Source: an uncultured Blautia sp. (GTDB taxonomy: Bacteria > Bacillota > Clostridia > Lachnospirales > Lachnospiraceae). Taken from it: a stretch of DNA of 64,000 nucleotides. Positions 43,328 through 52,375 of this stretch are shown here, one piece after another. The notes beneath the pieces were generated by a model, which was not told the origin of the DNA, made no database searches, and saw only the letters and a list, made by a program, of their open reading frames with translations. Both the position numbers and the translations under genes were made by a program. Every line of letters begins with the position of its first letter. Position 1 is the stretch's first letter. The stretch spans positions 1 to 64,000 of the forward strand of contig NZ_CAKRNY010000017.1 in the NCBI RefSeq assembly GCF_934371575.1. Direction: 5' to 3'.

Positions 43328-45515
43328 GAGAAAGAAAAAAGAAAAACGAATCCAGCTGATCGGAGGCCTGATTGGATTCTGTGTGGCTGTAGTCTCTCTG
43401 TTTTATTTCTTTCATGCGGAGAAAGCGGAAGCAGAGAAAAGAATGGTGGAGATTGTAAATTATGTAAAAGTACAGTGTTCTACCTACACTCATTATAATG
43501 AATCTTCGGAATCCAAAAGTCTTCTCCGTGCCATTGAAAGTGCCAGACAGATGAGTACAAATATCGACATGGAAATAGAAAACGGCGGTCAGCTAAGCCA
43601 GAAGTTTCTGAAAGAAAACCTGCAGACTCTCTGGGTGGATGGTATCATTGTACTGGATACAGAAGGAAAGACGGACTGTGAATACAGCACGGACGAGGCT
43701 CTGGCTAATGAGATTACGGAGTATCTGCAAAAAGAAATTATTATGGATTTTGCCGGATATGAAGAAAGATCTTATTCGGAACGGTTTACCAGGGAAAACG
43801 GATCACGTATCGACATTGCAGCCTGCGCCAGAAAAGATGCACCAGGTATCGTTGCAATTTATTATTATACATCTCCCGAATTTGTCAGGAACTATACACT
43901 GACCATACAGGGGCTTTTAAATGGCTATAGTGTCCAGAAAGATGGAACGATTATTGTTGCAGACAATGGGATTGTTGTTGCCAGTAATGATGAAAGCCTG
44001 TTGGGGCAGAATACAGCCGGTAATGAGGTCGTTCAGGCAATGAAAAAGCATACAGACAGCCAGCACATCTACCATTTGAAGAATGAAGGAACCAGATGCT
44101 ACGGAATCATGCTGAAGCAGCGGGATTACTATATTTATGCATATCTTCCGGATACAGAAGTGTTCCATAATCTTCCATTAAGTGTGATAAGTGTTATTTT
44201 TCTTTATTTTCTGCTGTTCAGTTTATTCTGGTTCTGGACATACAGAACCAATCTGGCGCACCGGAAACAGGAACAGGAAAAAGATGAAAAATATAAAGCT
44301 GAACTTCTGATAGCAGCAAAAAAGGCAGAAGCCGCCAATGAGGCAAAAACCGAGTTTCTCCAGCGGATGAGTCATGATATCAGGACTCCGATCAATGGAA
44401 TCTGTGGTATGATTGATGTGGCAGACCATTATGCAGACAATATGGAGAAACAGACGGAATGCAGAGAAAAGGTCAAAGAGGCATCCAATCTGTTGCTGGA
44501 ACTGGTAAATGATGTTCTGGACATGAGTAAGCTTGAATCAGATGAAATTGTTCTGGAAGAGATTCCATTTAATCTAAGCAGTATTTCCAGGGAAGTATTT
44601 GTTGTGATCGAGCAGATGGCTGCAGAACAGAATATCCAGATCGAGTGGGAGAAAAAAGAAATCATACACCGGGATTTTATAGGAAGTCCAGGGTATGTGA
44701 AACGGGTGATGATGAATATCCTGTCCAATGCGGTGAAATATAACAGACAAAACGGACATATCTATATCAGCTGCATGGAAATCCCATCCGAACAGCCAGA
44801 AATGACCACAATGGAATTTGTCTGCCGGGATACAGGAATCGGAATGACTGAGGAGTTCCAGAAATGTGTATTTGAACCATTTGCACAGGAACATACAGGA
44901 AGCCGCACAAAATTTGCCGGAACAGGACTTGGAATGTCGATTGCAAAGAATCTGGTCGAGAAAATGGGCGGAACCATTACCTTTGAAAGTGAAGAAGGCA
45001 CAGGAACTACATTTGTGATCCGGGTTCCGTTCAAAATAGATATGAATGCGGATAAACGTGAAAAACAGAAGGATGTATCAGAAAAATCTATAAAGGGGCT
45101 CCACATTCTTCTGGCAGAAGACAATGACTTGAATATGGAAATTGCTGAATTTATGCTTCAGAACGAAGGGGCTGTCGTGACGAAAGCATGGAATGGACAG
45201 GAGGCTGTGGAAATATTCAGAAAAAGCGGATCTGGTGAATTTGATGTTATTCTTATGGACATTATGATGCCGGTCATGAATGGATATGAAGCAGCAAAGA
45301 CGATCCGCTCCATGGACAGAGAGGACGCAAAGGTGGTTCCAATCATTGCAATGACAGCAAATGCGTTCACAGAGGACAGACTGAGGGCAAGGGAAGCAGG
45401 AATGGATGAACATATAGCAAAGCCTGTTGATGGAAAATTATTGATAAAGGTAATTCATAAACTGGTGAAACACGATTTCAGGGAGCGTCATAATGAAAAA
45501 GAAAAAACGGAATAA
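43317..45515 (+). CDS. Hybrid sensor histidine kinase with receiver domain
   Basis: About 732 residues. Membrane segments near 13-31 and 283-305 enclose an extracytoplasmic Cache-like sensor. HisKA carries MSHDIRTPING (phospho-acceptor His about 353), the HATPase has DTGIGM and GTGLGMSIAKNLV, and a C-terminal receiver has Asp about 648 in DVILMDIMMP. The start is uncertain: TTG 43317 has GGAGGTGG at good spacing, while ATG 43311 is too close to it. The gene overlaps both neighbouring lipoprotein genes, so translation is probably coupled. No HPt domain protein is seen in the operon. Confidence 0.9.
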   Translation: MDIKRKKKEKRIQLIGGLIGFCVAVVSLFYFFHAEKAEAEKRMVEIVNYVKVQCSTYTHYNESSESKSLLRAIESARQMSTNIDMEIENGGQLSQKFLKENLQTLWVDGIIVLDTEGKTDCEYSTDEALANEITEYLQKEIIMDFAGYEERSYSERFTRENGSRIDIAACARKDAPGIVAIYYYTSPEFVRNYTLTIQGLLNGYSVQKDGTIIVADNGIVVASNDESLLGQNTAGNEVVQAMKKHTDSQHIYHLKNEGTRCYGIMLKQRDYYIYAYLPDTEVFHNLPLSVISVIFLYFLLFSLFWFWTYRTNLAHRKQEQEKDEKYKAELLIAAKKAEAANEAKTEFLQRMSHDIRTPINGICGMIDVADHYADNMEKQTECREKVKEASNLLLELVNDVLDMSKLESDEIVLEEIPFNLSSISREVFVVIEQMAAEQNIQIEWEKKEIIHRDFIGSPGYVKRVMMNILSNAVKYNRQNGHIYISCMEIPSEQPEMTTMEFVCRDTGIGMTEEFQKCVFEPFAQEHTGSRTKFAGTGLGMSIAKNLVEKMGGTITFESEEGTGTTFVIRVPFKIDMNADKREKQKDVSEKSIKGLHILLAEDNDLNMEIAEFMLQNEGAVVTKAWNGQEAVEIFRKSGSGEFDVILMDIMMPVMNGYEAAKTIRSMDREDAKVVPIIAMTANAFTEDRLRAREAGMDEHIAKPVDGKLLIKVIHKLVKHDFRERHNEKEKTE

Positions 45516-47343
45516 GTTACTTGCTGTACTTCTGGTGATGGCGACAGGCACATCACTTTTGTCAGGCTGTGGCAGAAAAAGTGCAGAAAAAGAAGATGCA
45601 GAAACCATCACGGTATATTTATGGAGCACCAGCCTGTATGAGAAATATGCACCATACATCCAGGAACAGCTTCCGGATATCAATGTTGAATTTGTTGTAG
45701 GCAATAATGATCTGGACTTTTATAAGTTTCTTGATGAAAACGGTGGATTGCCGGATATTATAACCTGCTGCCGGTTTTCCCTGCATGATGCAAGTTCACT
45801 GAAGGACAGTCTGATGGATCTTTCCACAACCAATGCGGCAGGTGCTGTCTATGATACCTACCTCAGCAACTTTATGAACGAGGATGGCAGCGTAAACTGG
45901 CTTCCTGTGTGTGCAGATGCCCATGGTTTTGTAGTGAACAAGGATCTTTTTGAAAAGTATGAGATTCCGCTGCCAACCGATTATGAAAGCTTCGTTTCTG
46001 CCTGCCAGGCATTTGACGAGGTGGGAATCCGCGGCTTTACAGCGGACTATTATTACGATTATACCTGTATGGAAACCCTGCAGGGGCTGTCTGCATCAGA
46101 ATTGTCTTCTGTAGACGGGCGCAAGTGGCGCACCACCTACAGTGACCCGGATAATACAAAGAGAGAAGGCCTGGACGGTACCGTCTGGCCAGAGGCTTTT
46201 GAACGCATGGAACAGTTTATCCAGGATACAGGGCTGAATCAGGACGATCTGGATATGAATTATGATGATATAGTTGAGATGTACCAGAGTGGTAAGCTTG
46301 CCATGTACTTCGGCAGCTCAGCTGGTGTAAAAATGTTTCAGGATCAGGGCATCAACACAACATTTCTTCCATTCTTCCAGGAGAATGGCGAAAAGTGGCT
46401 GATGACGACCCCATATTTCCAGGTGGCCTTAAACCGTGACCTGACACAGGACGAGACGCGCCGGAAGAAAGCAATGAAGGTACTGAATACAATGCTTTCA
46501 GAGGATGCACAGAACCGGATCATTTATGATGGACAGGATCTGTTAAGCTACAGTCAGAATGTGGATCTTAAGCTTACAGAGTATCTGAAGGATGTGAAAC
46601 CTGTGATCGAAGAAAACCATATGTATATCCGCATTGCGTCAAATGACTTTTTCTCTGTTTCCAGGGATGTGGTGTCTAAAATGATCTCAGGAGAATACGA
46701 TGCAGAGCAGGCTTATCAGTCATTTAATACCCAGCTTCTTGCGGAAGAATCTGCTTCAGAGAATATCGTGCTGGATTCACAGAAATCCTATTCCAACCGC
46801 TTCCATAGCAGTGGAGGAAATGCTTCATATTCTGTTATGGCAAATACTCTGCGTGGCATCTATGGGACGGATGTGCTGATCGCAACCGGAAACAGCTTTA
46901 CCGGAAGTGTGCTGAAAGCCGGCTATACGGAAAAAATGGCAGGCGACATGATCATGCCAAACAGTCTTTCGGCCTATAGCTGCAAGGTAAGCGGGGCAGA
47001 ACTGACAGAGATGGTCAGAAACTTTGTAGAAGGCTACCAGGGATGCTTCATTCCCTTTAACCGGGGCTCTCTGCCTGTGGTCAGCGGCATTTCCGTGGAA
47101 GTCAAAGAAACAGAGGATGGCTATACATTGAGTAAAGTTACAAAAGATGGAAAAAAAGTTCAGGACAAAGATACATTCACGGTAACCTGCCTTGCGATAC
47201 CCAAACACATGGAAGCTTATCCCACAGATGAGAATATTGTGTTTAAGGGAGAAAACACCTTTGTGAAAGATACCTGGACAGAATATATTTCAGATGGTGA
47301 TGCCATTCTTGCAGAGCCTGAAGATTACATGACTCTGAGGTGA
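45493..47343 (+). CDS. Family 1 solute-binding lipoprotein fused to a 5'-nucleotidase C-terminal-like domain
   Basis: A 616-residue lipoprotein with lipobox LSGC (Cys about 26). Residues about 36-400 form an SBP_bac_1-type binding domain (ITVYLWSTS, then GLPDIITCCRFS). From about 435 the sequence changes to a 5_nucleotid_C-like domain (YSVMANTLRGIYGTDVLIATGNS, then SAYSCKVSGAELTEMVRNFVEG). The metallophosphatase domain that normally precedes it in 5'-nucleotidases is absent. No transporter is adjacent; the gene lies between two hybrid kinases. I infer a ligand sensor with two binding modules. Confidence 0.8.
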   Translation: MKKKKRNKLLAVLLVMATGTSLLSGCGRKSAEKEDAETITVYLWSTSLYEKYAPYIQEQLPDINVEFVVGNNDLDFYKFLDENGGLPDIITCCRFSLHDASSLKDSLMDLSTTNAAGAVYDTYLSNFMNEDGSVNWLPVCADAHGFVVNKDLFEKYEIPLPTDYESFVSACQAFDEVGIRGFTADYYYDYTCMETLQGLSASELSSVDGRKWRTTYSDPDNTKREGLDGTVWPEAFERMEQFIQDTGLNQDDLDMNYDDIVEMYQSGKLAMYFGSSAGVKMFQDQGINTTFLPFFQENGEKWLMTTPYFQVALNRDLTQDETRRKKAMKVLNTMLSEDAQNRIIYDGQDLLSYSQNVDLKLTEYLKDVKPVIEENHMYIRIASNDFFSVSRDVVSKMISGEYDAEQAYQSFNTQLLAEESASENIVLDSQKSYSNRFHSSGGNASYSVMANTLRGIYGTDVLIATGNSFTGSVLKAGYTEKMAGDMIMPNSLSAYSCKVSGAELTEMVRNFVEGYQGCFIPFNRGSLPVVSGISVEVKETEDGYTLSKVTKDGKKVQDKDTFTVTCLAIPKHMEAYPTDENIVFKGENTFVKDTWTEYISDGDAILAEPEDYMTLR

Positions 47344-47348
47344 GAAGA

Positions 47349-50300
47349 ATGGATATTAAGAAGCATAACAAAGGCAGAGAAAAGACTGTTATGAGAAAAC
47401 GATTCCGGATAACTGTCTTTACAGCTGTTTTACTGGGAATTGTTCTGATGGTTTTCCGATATTTTGACTTTGTGTCGAAAACCATTTATGAGGAAAGTGT
47501 TTCCCATCTGACGGAGGTTTTTCATCAGTCTGATAATATGTTAAGAGAACTGACAGATAAGAACCTGACCTATCTTCATATGTGGGGGGAGAATCTGCAG
47601 AATACCTCCAGCGAAGATGAAATTCGTGATTATATAAAGAAAGCGCAGGAAGATGCCGGATTTTTGGATTTCTTTTTTCTGTCAGCCGACGGGAACTATA
47701 AGATGGTGACAGGGGAAACCGGGTATCTTGGATTACAGGAAAATATTGAAGAGGACATCCGGCAGGGAAATGATGTGATATCAAATGCAGCAGTTCCAGG
47801 AAAATCCCAGCTGCTTGTTTTTGCCACTCCCAAGGCTCATGGAAACTATCAGGGATTTGAATATGATGCCATTGCCATTGCTTATGAAAACTCTGATATC
47901 GTAGATGTACTGGATATTTCTGCTTTCGATGGAAATGCCCAGAGTTTTATTGTCCATCCGGATGGCCGTGTTGTGGTGGATCATTCTTCTGAGGCATGGG
48001 GAAATGTGTATAATTTCTTCGGTGTTCTGAGAGAGTATTCTGATATGTCTGAAAAAGAGGTCAATGAGCTTTCGGAGAAGTTTAAAGCAGGATATACCGG
48101 TGCGATGCTGGTAAATCTGGATGGAAGGAACTATTATCTGGTCTATGAAAAATCGGATATTCAGGACTGGGTATTTCTGGGACTTGTACAGGCGGATATT
48201 GTCAATGCCAGTATGAACAGCCTGCAGCGTAGTACAATGTTCCTTGTGGTTGCAGTTGTGCTCTGTATTGCCGCTTTACTTATCAGTTTTATTATTCAAA
48301 AAAGCAGGGCAAGTCTTAGAAGAAAAGATGCAGAGATCCTGTACAGGGACGAGCTGTTTCAAAAGCTGTCAATGAATGTGGATGACGTTTTCCTGATGCT
48401 GGATGCAAAAACATATCAGGCAGATTACGTCAGCCCGAATGTGGAAAAGCTGCTGGGCATTACCGTAGAACAGATCCGCAAAGATATCAGTATTCTTGGA
48501 AAACTGCATACAGGGGAGTCAGAAGATCCGGAGAAAAATTATCTGGAGAAAATCCAGGTTCATGAACAAGAAGAATGTGATTTTGAATATGTTCACCAGA
48601 AAACCGGGGAAAAACGCTGGTTCCATAATATTGTAATGGGTAGTGAGGTAAACGGGAAAAAGAAATATATCCTGGTTTTGTCGGACCGTACCGCTGACTG
48701 GAAAATGAACCAGGCACTCTCTGAGGCAGTACGTGCGGCGGAAACTGCAAACAAGGCAAAGAGTACCTTCCTCTCCAATATGTCTCACGATATCCGGACC
48801 CCAATGAATGCGATCATCGGCTTTACCACACTGGCTGTAAGCAATATTGATGATAAAAACAGGGTCCGGGATTATTTGGGCAAGATCCTTTCCTCCAGTA
48901 ACCATCTGCTTTCCCTGATCAATGATATCCTGGATATGAGCCGGATTGAGAGTGGAAAGATCCATCTGGAAGAAACGGAGGTCAGTCTGTCAGATGTGCT
49001 TCATGATCTGAAGACCATAATCAGTGGGCAGATTCATGCGAAACAGCTGGAGCTTTATATGGATGCCATGGATGTTACCAATGAGGATGTCTATTGTGAT
49101 AAGACGAGACTAAACCAGGTGCTTTTAAATCTTCTGTCCAATGCGATCAAGTTTACTCCTGCTGGAGGAACCGTTTCTGTCCGGCTGAAACAGTATCCGG
49201 GGCTCCAAAGAGGCAGTGAACTGTACGAGATCCGGGTAAAGGATAACGGAATCGGTATGAGTCAGGAATTTGTACAGAAGATCTTTTCTCCTTTTGAGCG
49301 GGAGCGGACTTCTACTGTGAGCAGGACTCAGGGCACAGGGCTTGGCATGGCCATCACCAAGAATATTGTGGATATGATGGGCGGCACCATTGAGGTTCGG
49401 ACCGAACAGGGAAAAGGCACCGAATTTATCGTCCGTCTGCCATTCCGGACTCAGCCTGAGCACCAACGTATAGAGAAGATCATAGAGCTGGAAGGCCTTA
49501 AGGCTCTGGTGGTAGATGACGATTTTAATACCTGTGACAGTGTGACAAAGATGCTTGTAAAGGTTGGAATGCGTTCGGAATGGACACTTTCCGGTAAGGA
49601 GGCTGTTCTGCGTGCACGGCAGTCTATGGAGCTTGGGGATGCCTTTCATGCCTATATCATCGACTGGCGTCTGCCAGATATGAATGGTATTGAGGTCACC
49701 AGACAGATCCGCAGTCTTGGTGACGATACACCGATCATTATTCTGACTGCTTATGACTGGTCAGACATCGAAGTGGAAGCCAGGGCAGCAGGGGTAACTG
49801 CATTCTGCGCGAAACCTCTGTTTATGTCCGATATCAGAGATACCCTGATGGCTGCCATCGGCCAGAAGCAGGCAGATGCAGAGGACACAATCCTTCCGGC
49901 GGCAGGTTCAGATTTCCGAGGTAAATGTATTTTGCTTGTGGAAGACAATGAACTGAACAGTGAAATTGCGGTGGAGATCCTGAATGAATATGGCTTCCTG
50001 GTTGATACTGCAGAAAACGGGGCAGAGGCAGTAGAGAAGGTTAAGAGTTCGAAACCGGGTGGCTATGATCTGGTGCTGATGGATGTGCAGATGCCGGTAA
50101 TGAACGGATATGAGGCCACGAAGCAGATCCGTGCCCTTAGGGATCCGGCACTGGCAGGAATTACCATCCTTGCCATGACTGCCAATGCTTTTGACGAGGA
50201 CAGAAAGAAAGCACTGGAATGCGGTATGAATGGATTCTTATCCAAACCAATTGTTATAGAGGAATTGATCAGTACGTTACAAAATAATCTGGTAGATTAG
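47349..50300 (+). CDS. Hybrid sensor histidine kinase with PAS and two receiver domains
   Basis: 983 residues in this order: membrane segment (about 20-38), Cache-like extracytoplasmic domain, second membrane segment (about 293-313), PAS domain (about 330-450), HisKA with MSHDIRTPMN (His about 480), and HATPase with DNGIGM and GTGLGMAITKNIV. Two receivers follow, with Asp about 772 in YIIDWRLP and Asp about 912 in LVLMDVQMP. The ATG at 47349 has GAGGTGA 5 nt upstream. It is the last gene of the operon; a terminator follows directly. Confidence 0.92.
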   Translation: MDIKKHNKGREKTVMRKRFRITVFTAVLLGIVLMVFRYFDFVSKTIYEESVSHLTEVFHQSDNMLRELTDKNLTYLHMWGENLQNTSSEDEIRDYIKKAQEDAGFLDFFFLSADGNYKMVTGETGYLGLQENIEEDIRQGNDVISNAAVPGKSQLLVFATPKAHGNYQGFEYDAIAIAYENSDIVDVLDISAFDGNAQSFIVHPDGRVVVDHSSEAWGNVYNFFGVLREYSDMSEKEVNELSEKFKAGYTGAMLVNLDGRNYYLVYEKSDIQDWVFLGLVQADIVNASMNSLQRSTMFLVVAVVLCIAALLISFIIQKSRASLRRKDAEILYRDELFQKLSMNVDDVFLMLDAKTYQADYVSPNVEKLLGITVEQIRKDISILGKLHTGESEDPEKNYLEKIQVHEQEECDFEYVHQKTGEKRWFHNIVMGSEVNGKKKYILVLSDRTADWKMNQALSEAVRAAETANKAKSTFLSNMSHDIRTPMNAIIGFTTLAVSNIDDKNRVRDYLGKILSSSNHLLSLINDILDMSRIESGKIHLEETEVSLSDVLHDLKTIISGQIHAKQLELYMDAMDVTNEDVYCDKTRLNQVLLNLLSNAIKFTPAGGTVSVRLKQYPGLQRGSELYEIRVKDNGIGMSQEFVQKIFSPFERERTSTVSRTQGTGLGMAITKNIVDMMGGTIEVRTEQGKGTEFIVRLPFRTQPEHQRIEKIIELEGLKALVVDDDFNTCDSVTKMLVKVGMRSEWTLSGKEAVLRARQSMELGDAFHAYIIDWRLPDMNGIEVTRQIRSLGDDTPIIILTAYDWSDIEVEARAAGVTAFCAKPLFMSDIRDTLMAAIGQKQADAEDTILPAAGSDFRGKCILLVEDNELNSEIAVEILNEYGFLVDTAENGAEAVEKVKSSKPGGYDLVLMDVQMPVMNGYEATKQIRALRDPALAGITILAMTANAFDEDRKKALECGMNGFLSKPIVIEELISTLQNNLVD

Positions 50301-50305
50301 TAATA

Positions 50306-50364
50306 AAAAAACCTGCTAAGAAGTTCGGTTAACAAGTTTGGTTAACAACTTTTTAGCAGGTTTT
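50306..50364. terminator. Bidirectional terminator between kinase and diguanylate cyclase genes
   Basis: AAAAAACCTGCTAA pairs with TTAGCAGGTTTTT, with inner AGTT/AACT and TTAAC/GTTAA pairs. The A-run and T-run on either side serve the two convergent genes. Confidence 0.9.
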
Positions 50365-50369
50365 TAAAT

Positions 50370-52130
50370 TTATTCGGAAAATTTATCACTGTAACGAAGA
50401 TGCATATCTTCCCAATCCATGAACAATACATAAAATACTTTTCCGTATTGCTGGCTTTCTACGATTCTTCCATGGTCAAGCACAGAAAGATAAGTTCCGT
50501 CAGCTTTTCGAAGATGAAAGTGAATATAGTCATTTTCATTGCCTCTGTCAATCTGTTTCCAGATGCTTGCTTCAATCTTTTGCTGTTCATCTTGGCAGAT
50601 CAGATTGCGGAACCTTTTTTGGGTAAGCCTGAATAGTTCATCCATACTCTTATAACCAGTCATATGAAGAAATTCGTGGTTTGCATAAAAGAGCTCATCA
50701 TCTTCTTTGTCTGCTCTATATATGATAAATGCTCCTGGCAGGTGTTCAGAGATATCCTTAAGTGCAAATCCAAGCTGTTTGCGGACTCCTGACTGGAGAC
50801 CTTTTCTGTAAGCCATACATCCGTTTTTTCCATGGAGTTTTATTTCATAAAGAGCTGCATCTGCACAGCGCATAAGCTGTGAATGGCTGGCTGCAAATGT
50901 TGGATATTCTGCATATCCGAGAGATATATAAAATGCATGTTCTTTACCGTGATGTGAAAATGTTTTTGGAAGCTTAGTGAATTGCTGCAGCTGTTCATCT
51001 GCCTCATTAAAGGTACAATTTGGTAAAAGAATGCAGAATTCGTCACCACCATTTCTTCCAAGCAATGCATCGGATGGGAAAAAAGCTTTCATACTGTCTG
51101 CCAGACTCTTTAATGCTTTGTCTCCGTAACTATGGCCATAGATATCATTGATAAACTTAAAGTCATCAATATCAAGGAGCGCAGCCACAAAATGTGTTTG
51201 CGGATTTTTAGAAATTATTTTTTCAGCTAATTCATCAAATCCATAGCGATTATAAATATTCGTAAGAGAATCTGTGCGCGCCAGTATTTTATATTTGTTC
51301 TTGTGTTCTTTTGCTACAAGCCATACTCTGGTAAGCGCTGACAGAAGAAAGCTTATAGTAAGAAATATTCCACTGATAATTATCAGTAGTGTGTTATTTC
51401 TCCATCCGGTTTTAGGAGTTATCTCAAATTTCCAGGTTTCATCTCCTATTGTAAATATATAAGAAACCGGATGATCTATTTGACCATCGGACTGATAAAC
51501 CACTGTATAAGTATCACTCCAGGGAGTGTCTGTTTTTAAAATTTTGTATTCATATCCAAAATTGGAAAGTGCACTGACTGCATCTGAAAAAATATTCGGA
51601 ACACGCAGGATAGCAATGGTAAATCCCCAGAAATACTCTTGTCCGTCGTTATCTTTCAGGTAGACTGGATTGCGGACTGCAATTCCATAACCGCCCTGTT
51701 TTAATTCGAAGGGTCCCTGCGTAATGATTGTATGGTTATCTCTTGCGTAGCAGGAAATCTCTTTACGGTCTTTATCATGGAGCAGATCAATCTTACCTGC
51801 TTCATTTCCTTCAGCCGGATAAATATCTGTTACAACACCATTGGGAGCGAGCTGCACGCTTTCAATAGAATCAGACATAAGATTCCCGGCAATCGTGTCA
51901 AACTGGTGAATCTCGCCATTTTCACTGATTAAGATCTGTTCCAAAGCATCTGTAATTTCAATTCCATTTGCAATTTCATTCTTTATGCGTTCACCATAGG
52001 TGGTTGCGTTTAATTGTGCCAATATGTGTCTCTGATTTTTTTCATGGGTGTCTGTTTTGTATAAAATCAAACCAGCAAGGCATATGCCCAGTAAAAAAAT
52101 AATAAGAGGCACAAGTGTTTTCTTCTTCAC
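50370..52130 (-). CDS. Membrane diguanylate cyclase: CHASE-GGDEF-PAS
   Basis: A 586-residue protein with a membrane segment (about 4-24), an extracytoplasmic CHASE-like domain (about 40-245), a second membrane segment (about 250-272) and a GGDEF domain with the intact GGDEF motif near residue 360. A C-terminal PAS-like domain (about 455-580) follows. It should make c-di-GMP from GTP; no upstream RxxD inhibitory site stands out. The GTG at 52130 is preferred because GAGGTGA lies 6-7 nt upstream; another GTG three codons earlier overlaps that site. It converges on the c-di-GMP riboswitch operon and probably feeds the same pool. Confidence 0.9.
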   Translation of the reverse strand: MKKKTLVPLIIFLLGICLAGLILYKTDTHEKNQRHILAQLNATTYGERIKNEIANGIEITDALEQILISENGEIHQFDTIAGNLMSDSIESVQLAPNGVVTDIYPAEGNEAGKIDLLHDKDRKEISCYARDNHTIITQGPFELKQGGYGIAVRNPVYLKDNDGQEYFWGFTIAILRVPNIFSDAVSALSNFGYEYKILKTDTPWSDTYTVVYQSDGQIDHPVSYIFTIGDETWKFEITPKTGWRNNTLLIIISGIFLTISFLLSALTRVWLVAKEHKNKYKILARTDSLTNIYNRYGFDELAEKIISKNPQTHFVAALLDIDDFKFINDIYGHSYGDKALKSLADSMKAFFPSDALLGRNGGDEFCILLPNCTFNEADEQLQQFTKLPKTFSHHGKEHAFYISLGYAEYPTFAASHSQLMRCADAALYEIKLHGKNGCMAYRKGLQSGVRKQLGFALKDISEHLPGAFIIYRADKEDDELFYANHEFLHMTGYKSMDELFRLTQKRFRNLICQDEQQKIEASIWKQIDRGNENDYIHFHLRKADGTYLSVLDHGRIVESQQYGKVFYVLFMDWEDMHLRYSDKFSE

Positions 52131-52296
52131 TTGGTTCACCTCATTTTATGCATTGGATTTTTTATAATAAAGCATTATATCATAGACGTTAAAAAAGAAA
52201 ATAATGTTTCTGAAAAAAGACAATATATTTTGGGGCTTTCTCTTTGCATATGATGAAGCTTGACGAAATTTAAATTTTCTTTTTATGTAGAAAAAC

Positions 52297-52325
52297 TTGA
52301 CATAATTCTAAAAAAAAGATAAACT
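52297..52325 (+). promoter_or_regulatory. Promoter of rny
   Basis: TTGACA (52297-52302), 17-bp spacer with an A-run, TAAACT (52320-52325), about 50 bp before the GTG start. Confidence 0.75.
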
Positions 52326-52375
52326 TGTATTATTGTGATTGCACAATGAAAATTAAATATTGAGGAGGTGCTCCT

